From Reichenbachiella versicolor (GTDB taxonomy: Bacteria; Bacteroidota; Bacteroidia; Cytophagales; Cyclobacteriaceae): a DNA stretch of 64,000 nucleotides. Made by a program: the position numbers and the translations under genes. The stretch is taken from positions 310,001 to 374,000 of the forward strand of contig NZ_QFZQ01000005.1 in the NCBI RefSeq assembly GCF_003171675.1, written 5' to 3'. The number at the start of each line of letters is the position of its first letter. The first letter of the stretch is position 1. Positions 37,063-46,600 of this stretch are shown here, in pieces. The notes beneath the pieces are model-generated. The model did no database searches. It was given only the letters and a program-made list of their open reading frames with translations, and was not told the origin of the DNA.

Positions 37063-38127
37063 ATGAAAAGGGTTCTCATTTTATCACCTTATCCATTTGG
37101 TACAGCAGGTTCTCAGCGATTTCGATATGAACAGTATCTTGATATTCTAGAATCAAATAATATTCATTATAAACATCAAAGCTTTCTAGATGAGAACACC
37201 TGGAAAATTCTATACAAACCCGGAAATGGGTTAAAAAAAATTTCAGGCATACTAAATGGATTTCTTAGAAGATTTTGGCAACTACTAAGATTAAGCCCTT
37301 ACGATTTTATTTTTATCCATAGAGAAGCAGCACCAATAGGCCCTCCTGTTTTCGAATGGATCATTGCCAAGCTCTGGAATAAGAAAGTTATTTATGATTT
37401 TGACGATGCTATTTGGCTAGAAAACACTACAGAGACCAATTTGATTGCATCAATCATAAAGTTCCCTCAAAAAGTAGGCTGGATCTGTAGATGGAGTTAT
37501 AAAGCAAGTGTAGGTAATCAGTACCTTGCAGAATATGCCAGCAAACATGCTAAAAACGTGTTTATCAATCCTACCACTATAGATACAGAAAACCTTCACT
37601 ACCCAAATAGTTATCAAAATACTAAGACAGTAATTGGTTGGACGGGAACCCACTCTACCCTGAAGTATTTAGAAATGGTCAAAAAGATTTTGATTAACCT
37701 TAAAAAGAAATATGATTTCGAGGTCCGAATTATAGCAGATAAAGAACCACATAGCTTTATAAAAGACATTGAGTTTAAGGCTTGGGATAAGGAAACAGAA
37801 ATCGAAGACCTTAACCAAATTGACATTGGCATCATGCCATTGACTGATGATATATGGGCTAAGGGAAAATGCGGTTTTAAAGCATTGCAATACATGGCTC
37901 TAGAAAAACCGGTGTTAGCAAGCCCTGTCGGAGTGAATACTCAAATCGTAGATGAAGGTAAATCAGGGTTTCTATGCATTTCAGAAGAGGATTGGAAATC
38001 AAACCTTCAAAAGTTATTAGAAAGCAAATCACTTAGACAAGAAATGGGTAAATATGGAAGAAGTAAAGTGATTCAAGAGTATTCGGTTTCATCCAATTCA
38101 AATAACTTCCTATCTCTATTTCAATAA
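37063..38127 (+). CDS. glycosyltransferase family 4-like
   Basis: 354 aa. N-terminal RVLILSPYPFGTAGSQRFRYE, a strongly conserved KKVIYDFDDAIWL in the acceptor half, then TVIGWTGTHSTLKYLE and KCGFKALQYMALEKPVLASPVG with the donor-binding Glu region. This subgroup is common in exopolysaccharide loci of Bacteroidota. It is the last gene of the rightward trio; a 154-bp gap with a regulator promoter follows. Confidence 0.88.
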   Translation: MKRVLILSPYPFGTAGSQRFRYEQYLDILESNNIHYKHQSFLDENTWKILYKPGNGLKKISGILNGFLRRFWQLLRLSPYDFIFIHREAAPIGPPVFEWIIAKLWNKKVIYDFDDAIWLENTTETNLIASIIKFPQKVGWICRWSYKASVGNQYLAEYASKHAKNVFINPTTIDTENLHYPNSYQNTKTVIGWTGTHSTLKYLEMVKKILINLKKKYDFEVRIIADKEPHSFIKDIEFKAWDKETEIEDLNQIDIGIMPLTDDIWAKGKCGFKALQYMALEKPVLASPVGVNTQIVDEGKSGFLCISEEDWKSNLQKLLESKSLRQEMGKYGRSKVIQEYSVSSNSNNFLSLFQ

Positions 38128-38173
38128 TCTTGACTCGAGCTTTATTGTTACATCATAATTAATACTTTTGCCA

Positions 38174-38188
38174 CGTTCATTTTGAACG
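38174..38188. promoter_or_regulatory. possible operator upstream of the Lrp/AsnC gene
   Basis: CGTTC and GAACG flank ATTTT, a 15-bp imperfect dyad 94 bp before the regulator start and just after a TACTTTTG sequence (38163-38170) that matches the -7 consensus. Lrp/AsnC proteins commonly bind 15-bp dyads in their own promoters, so autoregulation is possible. Confidence 0.3.
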
Positions 38189-38281
38189 ATAAAAGAAGAT
38201 CAAAATTAGTTCTGTGCAGTATGGCTGATTTTGTCCTAGAGCCTCTCTTCAGACCATTAAAATTAAGATCTAAGCATAACC

Positions 38282-38758
38282 ATGAATGGTATTTTAAAAA
38301 TTGACCAAACCGACCGAAAAATCATTGAAATTTTACAATCAAATGGTAAAATAACGAACGCTAAATTATCTGAAAAAATAGGGCTATCCCCTGCACCGAC
38401 TCTAGAGCGTGTCAAAAAACTAGAACAAAATGGTCTGATCGAAAGTTATCATGCGCAAGTAGACATGGACAAAATTGGAGTTGGCGTAAAAACCTTTGTC
38501 AAAGTCTCTTTAAAGGGAATCAATAAAACCAATATCGAAACCTTTTTAGACAAAATTAAAGAGATAGACGAAGTCATCGAATGTCACCATACTACTGGAT
38601 CTGGAGACTTTATGCTGAAAGTGGTAGCAAAAGATATTAATGCATACCAAAAAGTAATGCTAGATAAAGTAAGTGAGATTGAAGTTGTAGATTCACTGCA
38701 GTCTATGGTAATTTTGTCTACCCTAAAAAACAGCAAGGTAATTCCATTCCCACATTAA
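38282..38758 (+). CDS. Lrp/AsnC family transcriptional regulator
   Basis: 158 aa. An N-terminal winged HTH (IDQTDRKIIEILQSNGKITNAKLSEKIGLSPAPTLERV region, residues about 5-60) is followed by the RAM/AsnC ligand-binding domain (KTFVKVSLKG, VIECHHTTGSGDFMLKVV). Members sense amino acids or other small effectors and act as dimers to octamers. Nine bp separate it from a PyrR-like gene preceded by a good AAGGAG ribosome site, so the two are probably one transcript. Confidence 0.93.
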   Translation: MNGILKIDQTDRKIIEILQSNGKITNAKLSEKIGLSPAPTLERVKKLEQNGLIESYHAQVDMDKIGVGVKTFVKVSLKGINKTNIETFLDKIKEIDEVIECHHTTGSGDFMLKVVAKDINAYQKVMLDKVSEIEVVDSLQSMVILSTLKNSKVIPFPH

Positions 38759-38767
38759 GGAGCGTAT

Positions 38768-39274
38768 ATGGCAAGTGAAAAGACTTTGATTCTCGACAGT
38801 GAACAAATAGATCAGCGCATCATTAGGATGGCTTATGAAATATATGAACACAATATTGAACGTAAAAAGCTTATCCTTGCAGGCGTTTCTGACAATGGTT
38901 TCAAAATAGCTTCTTTGATCAATGATCAACTTAGTATAATTAGTGAAATCACTACCAATATCGTAAAAGTTGACATCAATAAAGAGCAACCTTTAAAAGA
39001 GGAAATTCAAATTCCCTTGACCAAAAAAGAGCTTGAAAATCAATCGATTATTATCATTGACGATGTGCTCAATAGTGGACGCACTGTAGCTTTTGTATTA
39101 AAAGCTTTCTTGAATGTTCATGTTAAAAAAATTGAAGTAGCTACAATAATTAACCGAAGTCATAAGGCTTTTCCTATCTATCCTAAATATGTAGGTTATG
39201 AACTTGCTACTACAATCAATGAACATGTTGAAGTAATAGTATCAGGCAATGATAAAGGGGCATTTCTGTACTAG
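38768..39274 (+). CDS. phosphoribosyltransferase, PyrR-like
   Basis: 168 aa type I PRTase fold with the PRPP motif IIIIDDVLNSGRTV (about residues 96-109). The N-terminal part (LILDSEQIDQRIIRMAYEIYEHN) and length match PyrR-type bifunctional regulators/uracil phosphoribosyltransferases that are widespread in Bacteroidota. Whether it binds pyr mRNA cannot be told, as no pyrimidine gene is adjacent. An AAGGAG sequence at 38757-38762 precedes the ATG. It follows the Lrp/AsnC regulator, and is followed by a DUF6984-like gene. Confidence 0.85.
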   Translation: MASEKTLILDSEQIDQRIIRMAYEIYEHNIERKKLILAGVSDNGFKIASLINDQLSIISEITTNIVKVDINKEQPLKEEIQIPLTKKELENQSIIIIDDVLNSGRTVAFVLKAFLNVHVKKIEVATIINRSHKAFPIYPKYVGYELATTINEHVEVIVSGNDKGAFLY

Positions 39275-39300
39275 AAAATAAATTTGACCACCTCGAAGGT

Positions 39301-39633
39301 ATGCTAAGAGATATTCGAAAAGAAGAAAAGGAAATTGTATTGGCGATGTTGGGACAAGCTGGATTTAATGAAGATCAATTTCCAATTTCAGAGCGAGTAA
39401 GTGAATATGGTGATCCATTCATGGGGAGTATCAATTTCGAAAATGATCGTCCAGATATGTATGATGGTGACATTATACAATGTGAATACACAGACGATGA
39501 TGGAGAAAATGTAGTTTTATCATTGACAAAGGATAAGGAAGGCAAACTACTCGACCTTGATTTTTGGAAATCTAATTTCTCAGCTCTCATTAAGTTTCCC
39601 ACACCTGAAATAGTGCACTACAAAAAGGGGTAG
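39301..39633 (+). CDS. small conserved protein, DUF6984-like
   Basis: 110 aa, acidic, without signal or membrane segment. The start LRDIRKEEKEIVLAML, the central EYGDPFMGSINFEND and the ending FKSNFSALIKFP-like pattern resemble the DUF6984 family. That family has no known function. The gene begins 26 bp after the PyrR-like gene and ends 7 bp from a convergent lipoprotein gene. Confidence 0.6.
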   Translation: MLRDIRKEEKEIVLAMLGQAGFNEDQFPISERVSEYGDPFMGSINFENDRPDMYDGDIIQCEYTDDDGENVVLSLTKDKEGKLLDLDFWKSNFSALIKFPTPEIVHYKKG

Positions 39634-39640
39634 TTATTAT

Positions 39641-40537
39641 CTATTCCTCCTCAGACTTATCTTCCACTGACTTCTCCTCCTCAATTTCCGGTTCTTGTAC
39701 TTCAGTAGTTTCTGTTTCTACTGATTCTTCTAATAGTTCGTCTTCTGCTTCCGTCCCTTCCAATAGCTCATCAAGGTCAAATTCTTCCTCGGAAGTATCC
39801 TCTTTTAGATCGTCTGCGTTAGCCTTAGCAAATAACCCAAAGAAAGGCTTCTTATTAGCTTGTTTGATTGAGTCTGCTCTAGCTTGCATGGCTGCCAGTT
39901 CCTCTGGACTAGGGGGGGGAGGACGATTATCAATAAACAATTCTCCGTAGTACTTGTTATAGTACACTTGCTCCATATTGAAGTTATTCTCAGTATGGTA
40001 CCTGTATTTATATTTAGGCCCTTCATCTACAGTATCTGGTTCGTTAAGCGCCATCATGGTCAATGAATCCAAAGAAGTAGAATCTACTCTTGACTCAACA
40101 ACCCAAGTAGAATCTGGAAGCATCGTAGAATCCGACACCATCAACATGGAGTCTATAGGACTTAAAAAAGGATCTTCCTCACCAGATAATTTAAAAGCAT
40201 CCCTTCTTTTATCTTCTCTAGCCAATAAAGTAGCCTGATCTATTCCAAAGTTGACTGAATCGAAAACGGGAGTTTTCAGAATATTTTCCTTTGGAGCTGT
40301 CATCAGCTCATAATTCTTTCGATAGTAATTAGTTTTTTTATTGACACCGTACTTAGTACGTCGGGAGGCTAATGCAAATTTGGGAGTACTATCATTGAGG
40401 AAAAGGCTATATCGGGCTTGACGCACCGAGTCATTCAGTATATACGTGCTTTGAAAAGCTGGACATACCACATTGTCTTTGCAACTATAAAGTGCAAAAC
40501 ACAACACAAACCATATCAGAAGTAACCTACTCCTCAC
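39641..40537 (-). CDS. putative lipoprotein with acidic C-terminal tail
   Basis: 298 aa. A lipoprotein signal peptide is clear, with the lipobox LYSC around residue 19. The middle part has several Asp- and Ser-rich short motifs (SMLMVSDSTMLPDSTW) and the final 65 residues are dominated by Glu and Asp. No enzymatic domain was recognised. The sequence looks like envelope lipoproteins of unknown role that are conserved within Cytophagales-type genomes. It stands alone, with a 329-bp gap before it. Confidence 0.7.
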   Translation of the reverse strand: MRSRLLLIWFVLCFALYSCKDNVVCPAFQSTYILNDSVRQARYSLFLNDSTPKFALASRRTKYGVNKKTNYYRKNYELMTAPKENILKTPVFDSVNFGIDQATLLAREDKRRDAFKLSGEEDPFLSPIDSMLMVSDSTMLPDSTWVVESRVDSTSLDSLTMMALNEPDTVDEGPKYKYRYHTENNFNMEQVYYNKYYGELFIDNRPPPPSPEELAAMQARADSIKQANKKPFFGLFAKANADDLKEDTSEEEFDLDELLEGTEAEDELLEESVETETTEVQEPEIEEEKSVEDKSEEE

Positions 40538-40866
40538 AAACTTTATTCAACGTTAGTTAACAGGTTTTCTAACATTATCTCTAACTATCAAAGTTGTACA
40601 ATATTTCCTTATTTCTACAATTTATTGAATCGTTAGCCTCTCATATTTCGATATGTCTTAGGATTTTTCAAACGAATACTCGAAATAATGCAAAAACGAT
40701 AAAGTATCTTGAAAACTACAACACCTTAAAATCTCCCTTTGTTAGGTGTTGAACTTCCAGACTTAGAAGTATTCTTATCTAAAGTTTTAAAATCACTACT
40801 ACTTTCACGCAACTTTGTCTAACCTTTCAACGATATAGTTAGACATAACCAAATTACGTTTATCAA
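40538..40866. other. 329-bp divergent intergenic region
   Basis: AT-rich spacer between the leftward lipoprotein gene and the rightward DUF2452 gene. It must hold promoters for both, but no box matching TTG-19-TAnnTTTG was found. No ORF, tRNA-like fold or strong hairpin was seen. Confidence 0.5.
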
Positions 40867-41724
40867 TTGCATAGCTCAGGGTATCATTCAGTCAAAAGTT
40901 ATAACCAACCTTTTATTGCTCAAGCAGTTCATAAAAATGGAACAGTAAAATACTGTTCGGTAAATCAGACCATTAATCTTGGGAACAATAGAGTAGCTAT
41001 TGTGATAGATAAAAATGAAAACTCTAGTGTTTTCTTGAAAACTATATTTGAAAGCAAAAATTTTCACCTGTTACCACTAAATGAAGGAAGAGCTGAAGAT
41101 ACTAGTGATGATCAAAGCCCCAGGTGGAAAATAAAATTCCTCGAAGAAATCCCACTCTACTCAGACAGTATACTAATTACTGGACTAATAGAAGAAGAGA
41201 TATTGTCTGAAAAAAAAACAACTATCCTCATTCACGATAGAAGTAATTTTTTTTCCATTGGTCAACTCAATGAGGTGGACATGAAAAAAGCACCTAAATC
41301 TAAGAAACGACCAGATCAAGTAGTTTTTGATGAAGAATCTCAAACCTATAATGCTGCTTTAAAACCATATGGAACCAATGTAGGTGCTCCTACTATTAAT
41401 ACTGATTCCCTATCTAGCTGGAAATCAAGTAGCGTTCATACTTTCAACAAGAGTTTTGGAAATAAGGTGGATCAAATTAGACATCAGTATCAACGCCTCA
41501 TGGATGAATACAACACCAATGAGATGCTTTATCAGGCTGATGTCAATTTCGAACCAATAATAGGAGAGAAATACCACCTCTATCACAACCCTAAAACTAG
41601 TAAAAACTTCCTGTCTTTAATTCCGCCGCACAGCTGGAATAAAAAGTATTTGGGCACGTTTCAAATGAATCATGAAAGACAGTGGGAACCTGTGAATAAT
41701 GTAAAGCACCATGAAGAGACCTGA
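40867..41724 (+). CDS. DUF2452 domain protein
   Basis: 285 aa beginning with TTG; the frame is closed 18 bp above, and no ATG is available before residue 100, so a TTG (or a nearby weak codon) must be the start. The C-terminal half (about 150-280), with GTNVGAPTI, VDQIRHQYQRLMDEYN, EPIIGEKYHLYH and FLSLIPPHSW, matches DUF2452, a small cytosolic family of unknown function. The N-terminal half (about 1-140) is not recognised. The last 14 bp overlap the next gene. Confidence 0.7.
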   Translation: MHSSGYHSVKSYNQPFIAQAVHKNGTVKYCSVNQTINLGNNRVAIVIDKNENSSVFLKTIFESKNFHLLPLNEGRAEDTSDDQSPRWKIKFLEEIPLYSDSILITGLIEEEILSEKKTTILIHDRSNFFSIGQLNEVDMKKAPKSKKRPDQVVFDEESQTYNAALKPYGTNVGAPTINTDSLSSWKSSSVHTFNKSFGNKVDQIRHQYQRLMDEYNTNEMLYQADVNFEPIIGEKYHLYHNPKTSKNFLSLIPPHSWNKKYLGTFQMNHERQWEPVNNVKHHEET

Positions 41725-42094
41725 AATCAAGACAATCGACTTTCAGAGTGCAGTCAGCAAAGAGGAAAAATTTCAAAATGAAACACTAAGACCTGTGATC
41801 AAGATGAAACATGATCTTCTGATGCACTATATGAGAAACTACCTGAAGACGAAAAAAGTAGACTTTAGAGAATTTTCTGAAGAGAAAAGGATCAAATATA
41901 TATCGACTGCTTTTGGTAAAGATGCAAAACTCAACAGTGAAATTAGGGGAATGATCATGGGGAATTTCACTGAAGAAGAGTTCAAGAATCTAAATGAATT
42001 AGGAAACAACTTCAGAAAAAGAATCATTCAAATCGTAAAAGAGAGAGTGTTAACCAACCTCCATGAATTCGATTCAATAGGAATAGTATCATGA
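41711..42094 (+). CDS. conserved small protein, often mislabelled glyoxalase in Bacteroidota
   Basis: 127 aa, charged and probably all-helical (EEKFQNETLRPVIKMKHDLL, LSEIRGMIMGNFTEEE-like core). Similar proteins in Bacteroidota carry the label glyoxalase, but no VOC-fold repeats or metal-binding His/Glu pairs are visible here, so that name is not adopted. The start lies 14 bp inside the DUF2452 gene, indicating translational coupling and a likely shared role. Confidence 0.6.
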   Translation: MKRPEIKTIDFQSAVSKEEKFQNETLRPVIKMKHDLLMHYMRNYLKTKKVDFREFSEEKRIKYISTAFGKDAKLNSEIRGMIMGNFTEEEFKNLNELGNNFRKRIIQIVKERVLTNLHEFDSIGIVS

Positions 42095-42147
42095 CAGTAA
42101 GTCATTGATCAACTAGGATTCAGTATTCTACAAAAAGAAACAGAAAT

Positions 42148-42165
42148 TTCTAGTATATCCTAGAA
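42148..42165. terminator. weak hairpin between convergent genes
   Basis: TTCTAG (42148-42153) and CTAGAA (42160-42165) flank TATATC. It lies between the + strand gene ending at 42094 and the SusD gene ending at 42183. The stem is short and AT-rich, so the terminator role is tentative. Confidence 0.3.
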
Positions 42166-42182
42166 GGAAAAATGTCATCAAT

Positions 42183-43676
42183 CTACTTTGAATCCCACCA
42201 GACTTTCTGATAGGTAGTGTTCTTACCATTCAAAGGAGCCCTCTTGACTGCTATATCTGCATTTTCTTGATTCTTGTCCATAGTCTTACTAGAATAAAAA
42301 TAACGTGTAGGGATCTGACTCACTAATACATCTGGCCCAAGAGTCAACTTTGGTATATCCATCCGCCTCCAGACAGAATAGCCTTCAAATCCATTAAGAG
42401 GCTGGTCTAGCCACCTTTGAATAGCAATATGCTTTAGTTCATGTCCAGAATATTTACTCGTGATATCTTCTAAATAATTGGTTACAACTGTAGAAGACAT
42501 ATCTATACCATACCTTTCTATCGACGCAGACACACCTTCTTTATATGAATCTACGGAAACTCCCGAGATCATCTCTCGGTGAATGGCTTCTGCTTTAATA
42601 AGGTTAAGTTCTGAATAAGTCATAAAATAAAATCTATTTAACTCTCTTAAATTTTGACTTAATGAAGAAGTTTCTCTTGATGGTTTATTATATGATGATA
42701 AACCTACTGGCTGACCTATATACTCTGGATTTCCTAGTTCAATCGATGCCTCTGTCGGGTCAAGCAACTTTTCAAGTCTAGGATCTGTGGTATCTGAAAT
42801 TTGATTGACACCTTTTGTTCCTTTCATTATTTCTACATAAGTAGATGAAAGTTTAACTGTACTTATTGCTTGACTACTCTTATTGAAAGGCCAATTGGCA
42901 GCTGACCTATAGCTAAATACAGGTTCATCCTCCAATGACTCCATTACAGGGAATTCTAACGAAGAACCAAATATCTGAGCTAGATCAGAAGAAACGTCCT
43001 CTACATTTGACATCCTCATCAACAGCCTCACTTGAAGCGAGTTCGCAAACTTCCTCCATTTTAGTTTATTCCCTGAAAATAATAAATCTCTGGAACTGTC
43101 TATTGTCTCTGATTCAACTGAGTTTTTTAAAAGTAAGTTTGCTTTTTGAAGATCTGAAATCATGGCATAGTAAACTACTCTCTGAGGATCATAAACCGGA
43201 AACCAATACTTATCTTCTAGTTTAAAAACCTGCCCTGCATCGATATAAGGAATATCTCCAAAGAGATCAGAGATATAACTGAGCATGTAAGCTTTAAGTA
43301 TTATTGCTACCGCTTGGTAGGCACTATGATCTCGCTTTTGAGCTTCGTCTCTCAATACCTCCACATTCCTCAATGCTCCATCATTTTCAGAATAGGCTAT
43401 TTCCCAAGCTCTTCTTGATACAAAGTCATCTTCAAGGTTAAGTGTTCCTGTTGATGAATTTACATATGCAAATTGCTGTACAAATTGACCTGGTGTATGA
43501 TGTGAATTTATATTCTGATCAATTATCCCTGGAACTATTGCCCCAAATAACAAAGCCATACTTGGATTGTTATTGGCTTGATTAGGGTTAATATTAATCT
43601 CTTCAAACCCTTGATCACATGCAAGTAAAATACAAGTGACAATCATTGATACTGAATGCTTCCAATGCAAGGCCAT
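42183..43676 (-). CDS. SusD/RagB-like outer-membrane lipoprotein
   Basis: 497 aa with a lipoprotein signal (CILLACDQGFEE, Cys about residue 20). The SusD-like_2 pattern is seen: NPNQANN near the N-terminus, QQFAYVNSS, YLISDLFGDIPYID-type helix (AYMLSYISDLFGDIPYI), SELNLIKAEA about residue 360 and a C-terminal QRWLDQPLNGFEGYSVWRR. SusD-like lids bind substrate on top of the SusC barrel on the cell surface. It follows SusC by 11 bp. Confidence 0.93.
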   Translation of the reverse strand: MALHWKHSVSMIVTCILLACDQGFEEININPNQANNNPSMALLFGAIVPGIIDQNINSHHTPGQFVQQFAYVNSSTGTLNLEDDFVSRRAWEIAYSENDGALRNVEVLRDEAQKRDHSAYQAVAIILKAYMLSYISDLFGDIPYIDAGQVFKLEDKYWFPVYDPQRVVYYAMISDLQKANLLLKNSVESETIDSSRDLLFSGNKLKWRKFANSLQVRLLMRMSNVEDVSSDLAQIFGSSLEFPVMESLEDEPVFSYRSAANWPFNKSSQAISTVKLSSTYVEIMKGTKGVNQISDTTDPRLEKLLDPTEASIELGNPEYIGQPVGLSSYNKPSRETSSLSQNLRELNRFYFMTYSELNLIKAEAIHREMISGVSVDSYKEGVSASIERYGIDMSSTVVTNYLEDITSKYSGHELKHIAIQRWLDQPLNGFEGYSVWRRMDIPKLTLGPDVLVSQIPTRYFYSSKTMDKNQENADIAVKRAPLNGKNTTYQKVWWDSK

Positions 43677-43687
43677 AACTTTATTCT

Positions 43688-46600
43688 TTAAAATTTCGCT
43701 GTCAATGAAAAACCAAATGATCTAGCTGAAGGAAGGGAGAAAAACTCACCTCCTACTAGCTCTCCACTGTAACCTGCCGTCTCAGGGTCAATATGTGGAA
43801 CATTATCCCAAAGCATTAGGTTTCTTCCAAATACAGTCAAATTGACCTCCTCTAAGGATAAATTGCGAATAATACTACTTGGAAATCTATAGCTAATTTT
43901 CAGTTCCCTAAGCTTGACAAAGGTTCTATCAAACGTCCCTATTGCATCATTGTCGAAATACCCTTCATAAACTTTTGAAACTCTAGCAACCAATTTCCGA
44001 TTGACCATTACTTCTCCTGTGCTGCGATCTATTATTGCACCATCCAGTACAATCCACTGTTCTCCATCTACTACTTTATGTCCTTCTTGCAAAGCAAGAT
44101 CAACCGCTTCAGCATTATCTCTTCTAAAAACCTTGACAGATTCTTTCAAAGCCCCAAAGCGATTACCACTGACATAAGTACGAGAGTGAATCCTTCCTCC
44201 ATAATTAATGTCAAATAAGCAACCAAAGGAAAATCCCTTATATGATATTGTACTTTTTATACCTGCTATCCAGTCAGGCACTCCATTCCCAAGTATTGGC
44301 TTTGCTTCCACATTATAATCTCCATCATCTGACTCTTCAGCTTGCCCACTTGATTGGTATACTTGACTTCCTTGTTGTCCATATTGTCCACTTTCATCAA
44401 CTTTTAGTAGAAAATCACCATAGAAATCGCCATAGCTACCATTATTCTTTACATCAAGATTAATCCATCTTTCTGCTAAGATTATTCTTTCACTATCTCC
44501 ATATTTAAGACCTGAAACTCTATTTACATTTTGAGACCAATTCATCGTCAAGTCCCACCGAATACGGTCAGTCTTAACCGGCGTCACCACAGCCGTTAGC
44601 TCTATCCCTTTATTGGTTATAGTTGCAGGAATATTAGCTATTCTTTTTAGAAAACCACTCTCTGCAGCTACAGGAATTACTGCGATTTGCTGTTTATTTT
44701 TGATAGAATATATAGTAGCGTCTAAGAAAAGTCGATCATCCAATAATCTTGTCTCGACACCCGCTTCTATAGAAGATATGTCTTCTGGTTTCAAGGCTGA
44801 GTTCCCGAGTGTCCCGTTTACAGTATTTATTGTAATATTCTCATTTGTACGTCCATTTATAGTGATTACATCAGTCTGATAGGGACTTGTGTCATTTCCT
44901 ACTGCAGCATAACTTATTCTGGTTTTGATATAGTCCTCTGGGGATGTCAGTTGGAAATTAATTATATCAGAAATAACCCCACTCAATGATACTGACGGAT
45001 AGAAAAAAGAATTATTACTCAAAGGAAGAGCACTTGACCAGTCGTTTCGACCAGTTATTTCTAAAAAAAGATAATCATCAAATCCAATGGTGACACCTCC
45101 ATAAAGACTATTGATACTTTTTCTTGATAGATAATTACCCGAAATAGTCGGAGACCTACTATTTGATAAATTAAACAAACCGGGTACTACCAACCCATCA
45201 GTGTCAGTACTCGCTCTCAACTCTTCTGTACGTTGGTTTAAACGATTTCCACCACCAATTACTTTTAAAGACAAAAGCCCAAAACCTTTTTCATATGTCA
45301 GTAATGCATCCGAATTTTCCTCTACATAAAAAACACTGGCTTCTGCATAAAATCCATTGCTATATGGAAAATGTGAAAAAGGCTTCTTGGCAATTCTATT
45401 GTCACGATAAAAGTCTCTACCTGTACGCAATTGAAATGTCAAACTATTCGTGACTTTATAATCTACCAAAACATTACCCATTACTCTATAGCGTGTATTG
45501 GAGTTGATATTCTCCTCCGCCAAAAAAAACGGGTTATTTACTTTCCGATCTGATGTCGCCTGTTTTTCACCTTCTTTTTGAGGCTCCCAATAATTTTTCA
45601 ACTTATCCAATCGCTCGTTTGTTCCTGTTCGTAAAAATGTATAGACAATATTTGAAGAATTTTTTGCCCCTATTTCTGGTCTGTTTTTACTTCCACTATT
45701 GATATAGCTGATTCCAATAGATACCTTTATTTTCTTTCCTAAGAGTGTTCTTACATTGAGCATCAAAGAGTTTCTGAGCAAATCGGTATTCGGTATCATA
45801 CCTTTTTGATTTAGTCTACTATAAGAAAACCTATAGCTCCAACTATCAAAACTATTTGTAATGGACAGACTATAGTTTTGAGTAATACCAAGCTCAAGAA
45901 AATCTCGAATAGGATCACTTCCCAGTCCATTTACCCAAGGAAGACTCCTAGGGTCATTTGGATGATATGGATTATACTGATCCACTAATTGCCCTGTAAA
46001 TTTGGGACCAAAGTTTCTTGCACTATTGGAGTTTAGATACGGGAATGAATACAAGCCATTAATTCCTTTACCAAACTGGGTCTGAAAATTCGGTGTTTTT
46101 AAAGGTGTTTGAACGGAAATACTTGTTCTGAAAGATACTCCTAAGCCTCTTTGACTTGCTCCACTTTTTGTTGTGATTAGCAATGCTCCATTGGCCGCCC
46201 GAGCACCATATAGAGCTGCAGCAGTAGCACCCTTCAGCACTTGAATAGTCTCAATATCCGAAGGGTTTATTTCAGCTGCCGAATTCCCAAAATCTACTTG
46301 TATCTCTCCTCCGTCATCGTCTGTCCTGAACCCTTCTCCTAAAAAGCCACTCTGATTTGGACTGATTGCTCCTCCAAATGCTCTTGAAGTTTGATGAACC
46401 ATATTACTGATTGGGATACCATCGACTACAAATAATGGCTGATTATTGCCCGATAATGAATTATATCCTCTCAGGATAATAGTAGAAGAAGCTCCAATAC
46501 CACCATTGGTATTTGTGATTTGAGCACCTGCAATTTTTCCATTAAGTGCATTGATTAAATTAGGTTCGTTAGCCTCTTGTATTTCGACACCAGATATCTT

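Noticed and set aside
44242-44879. Plus-strand frames inside the SusC gene
   Set aside because: Antisense shadows of a strongly supported 1191-aa coding region, with no start signals.
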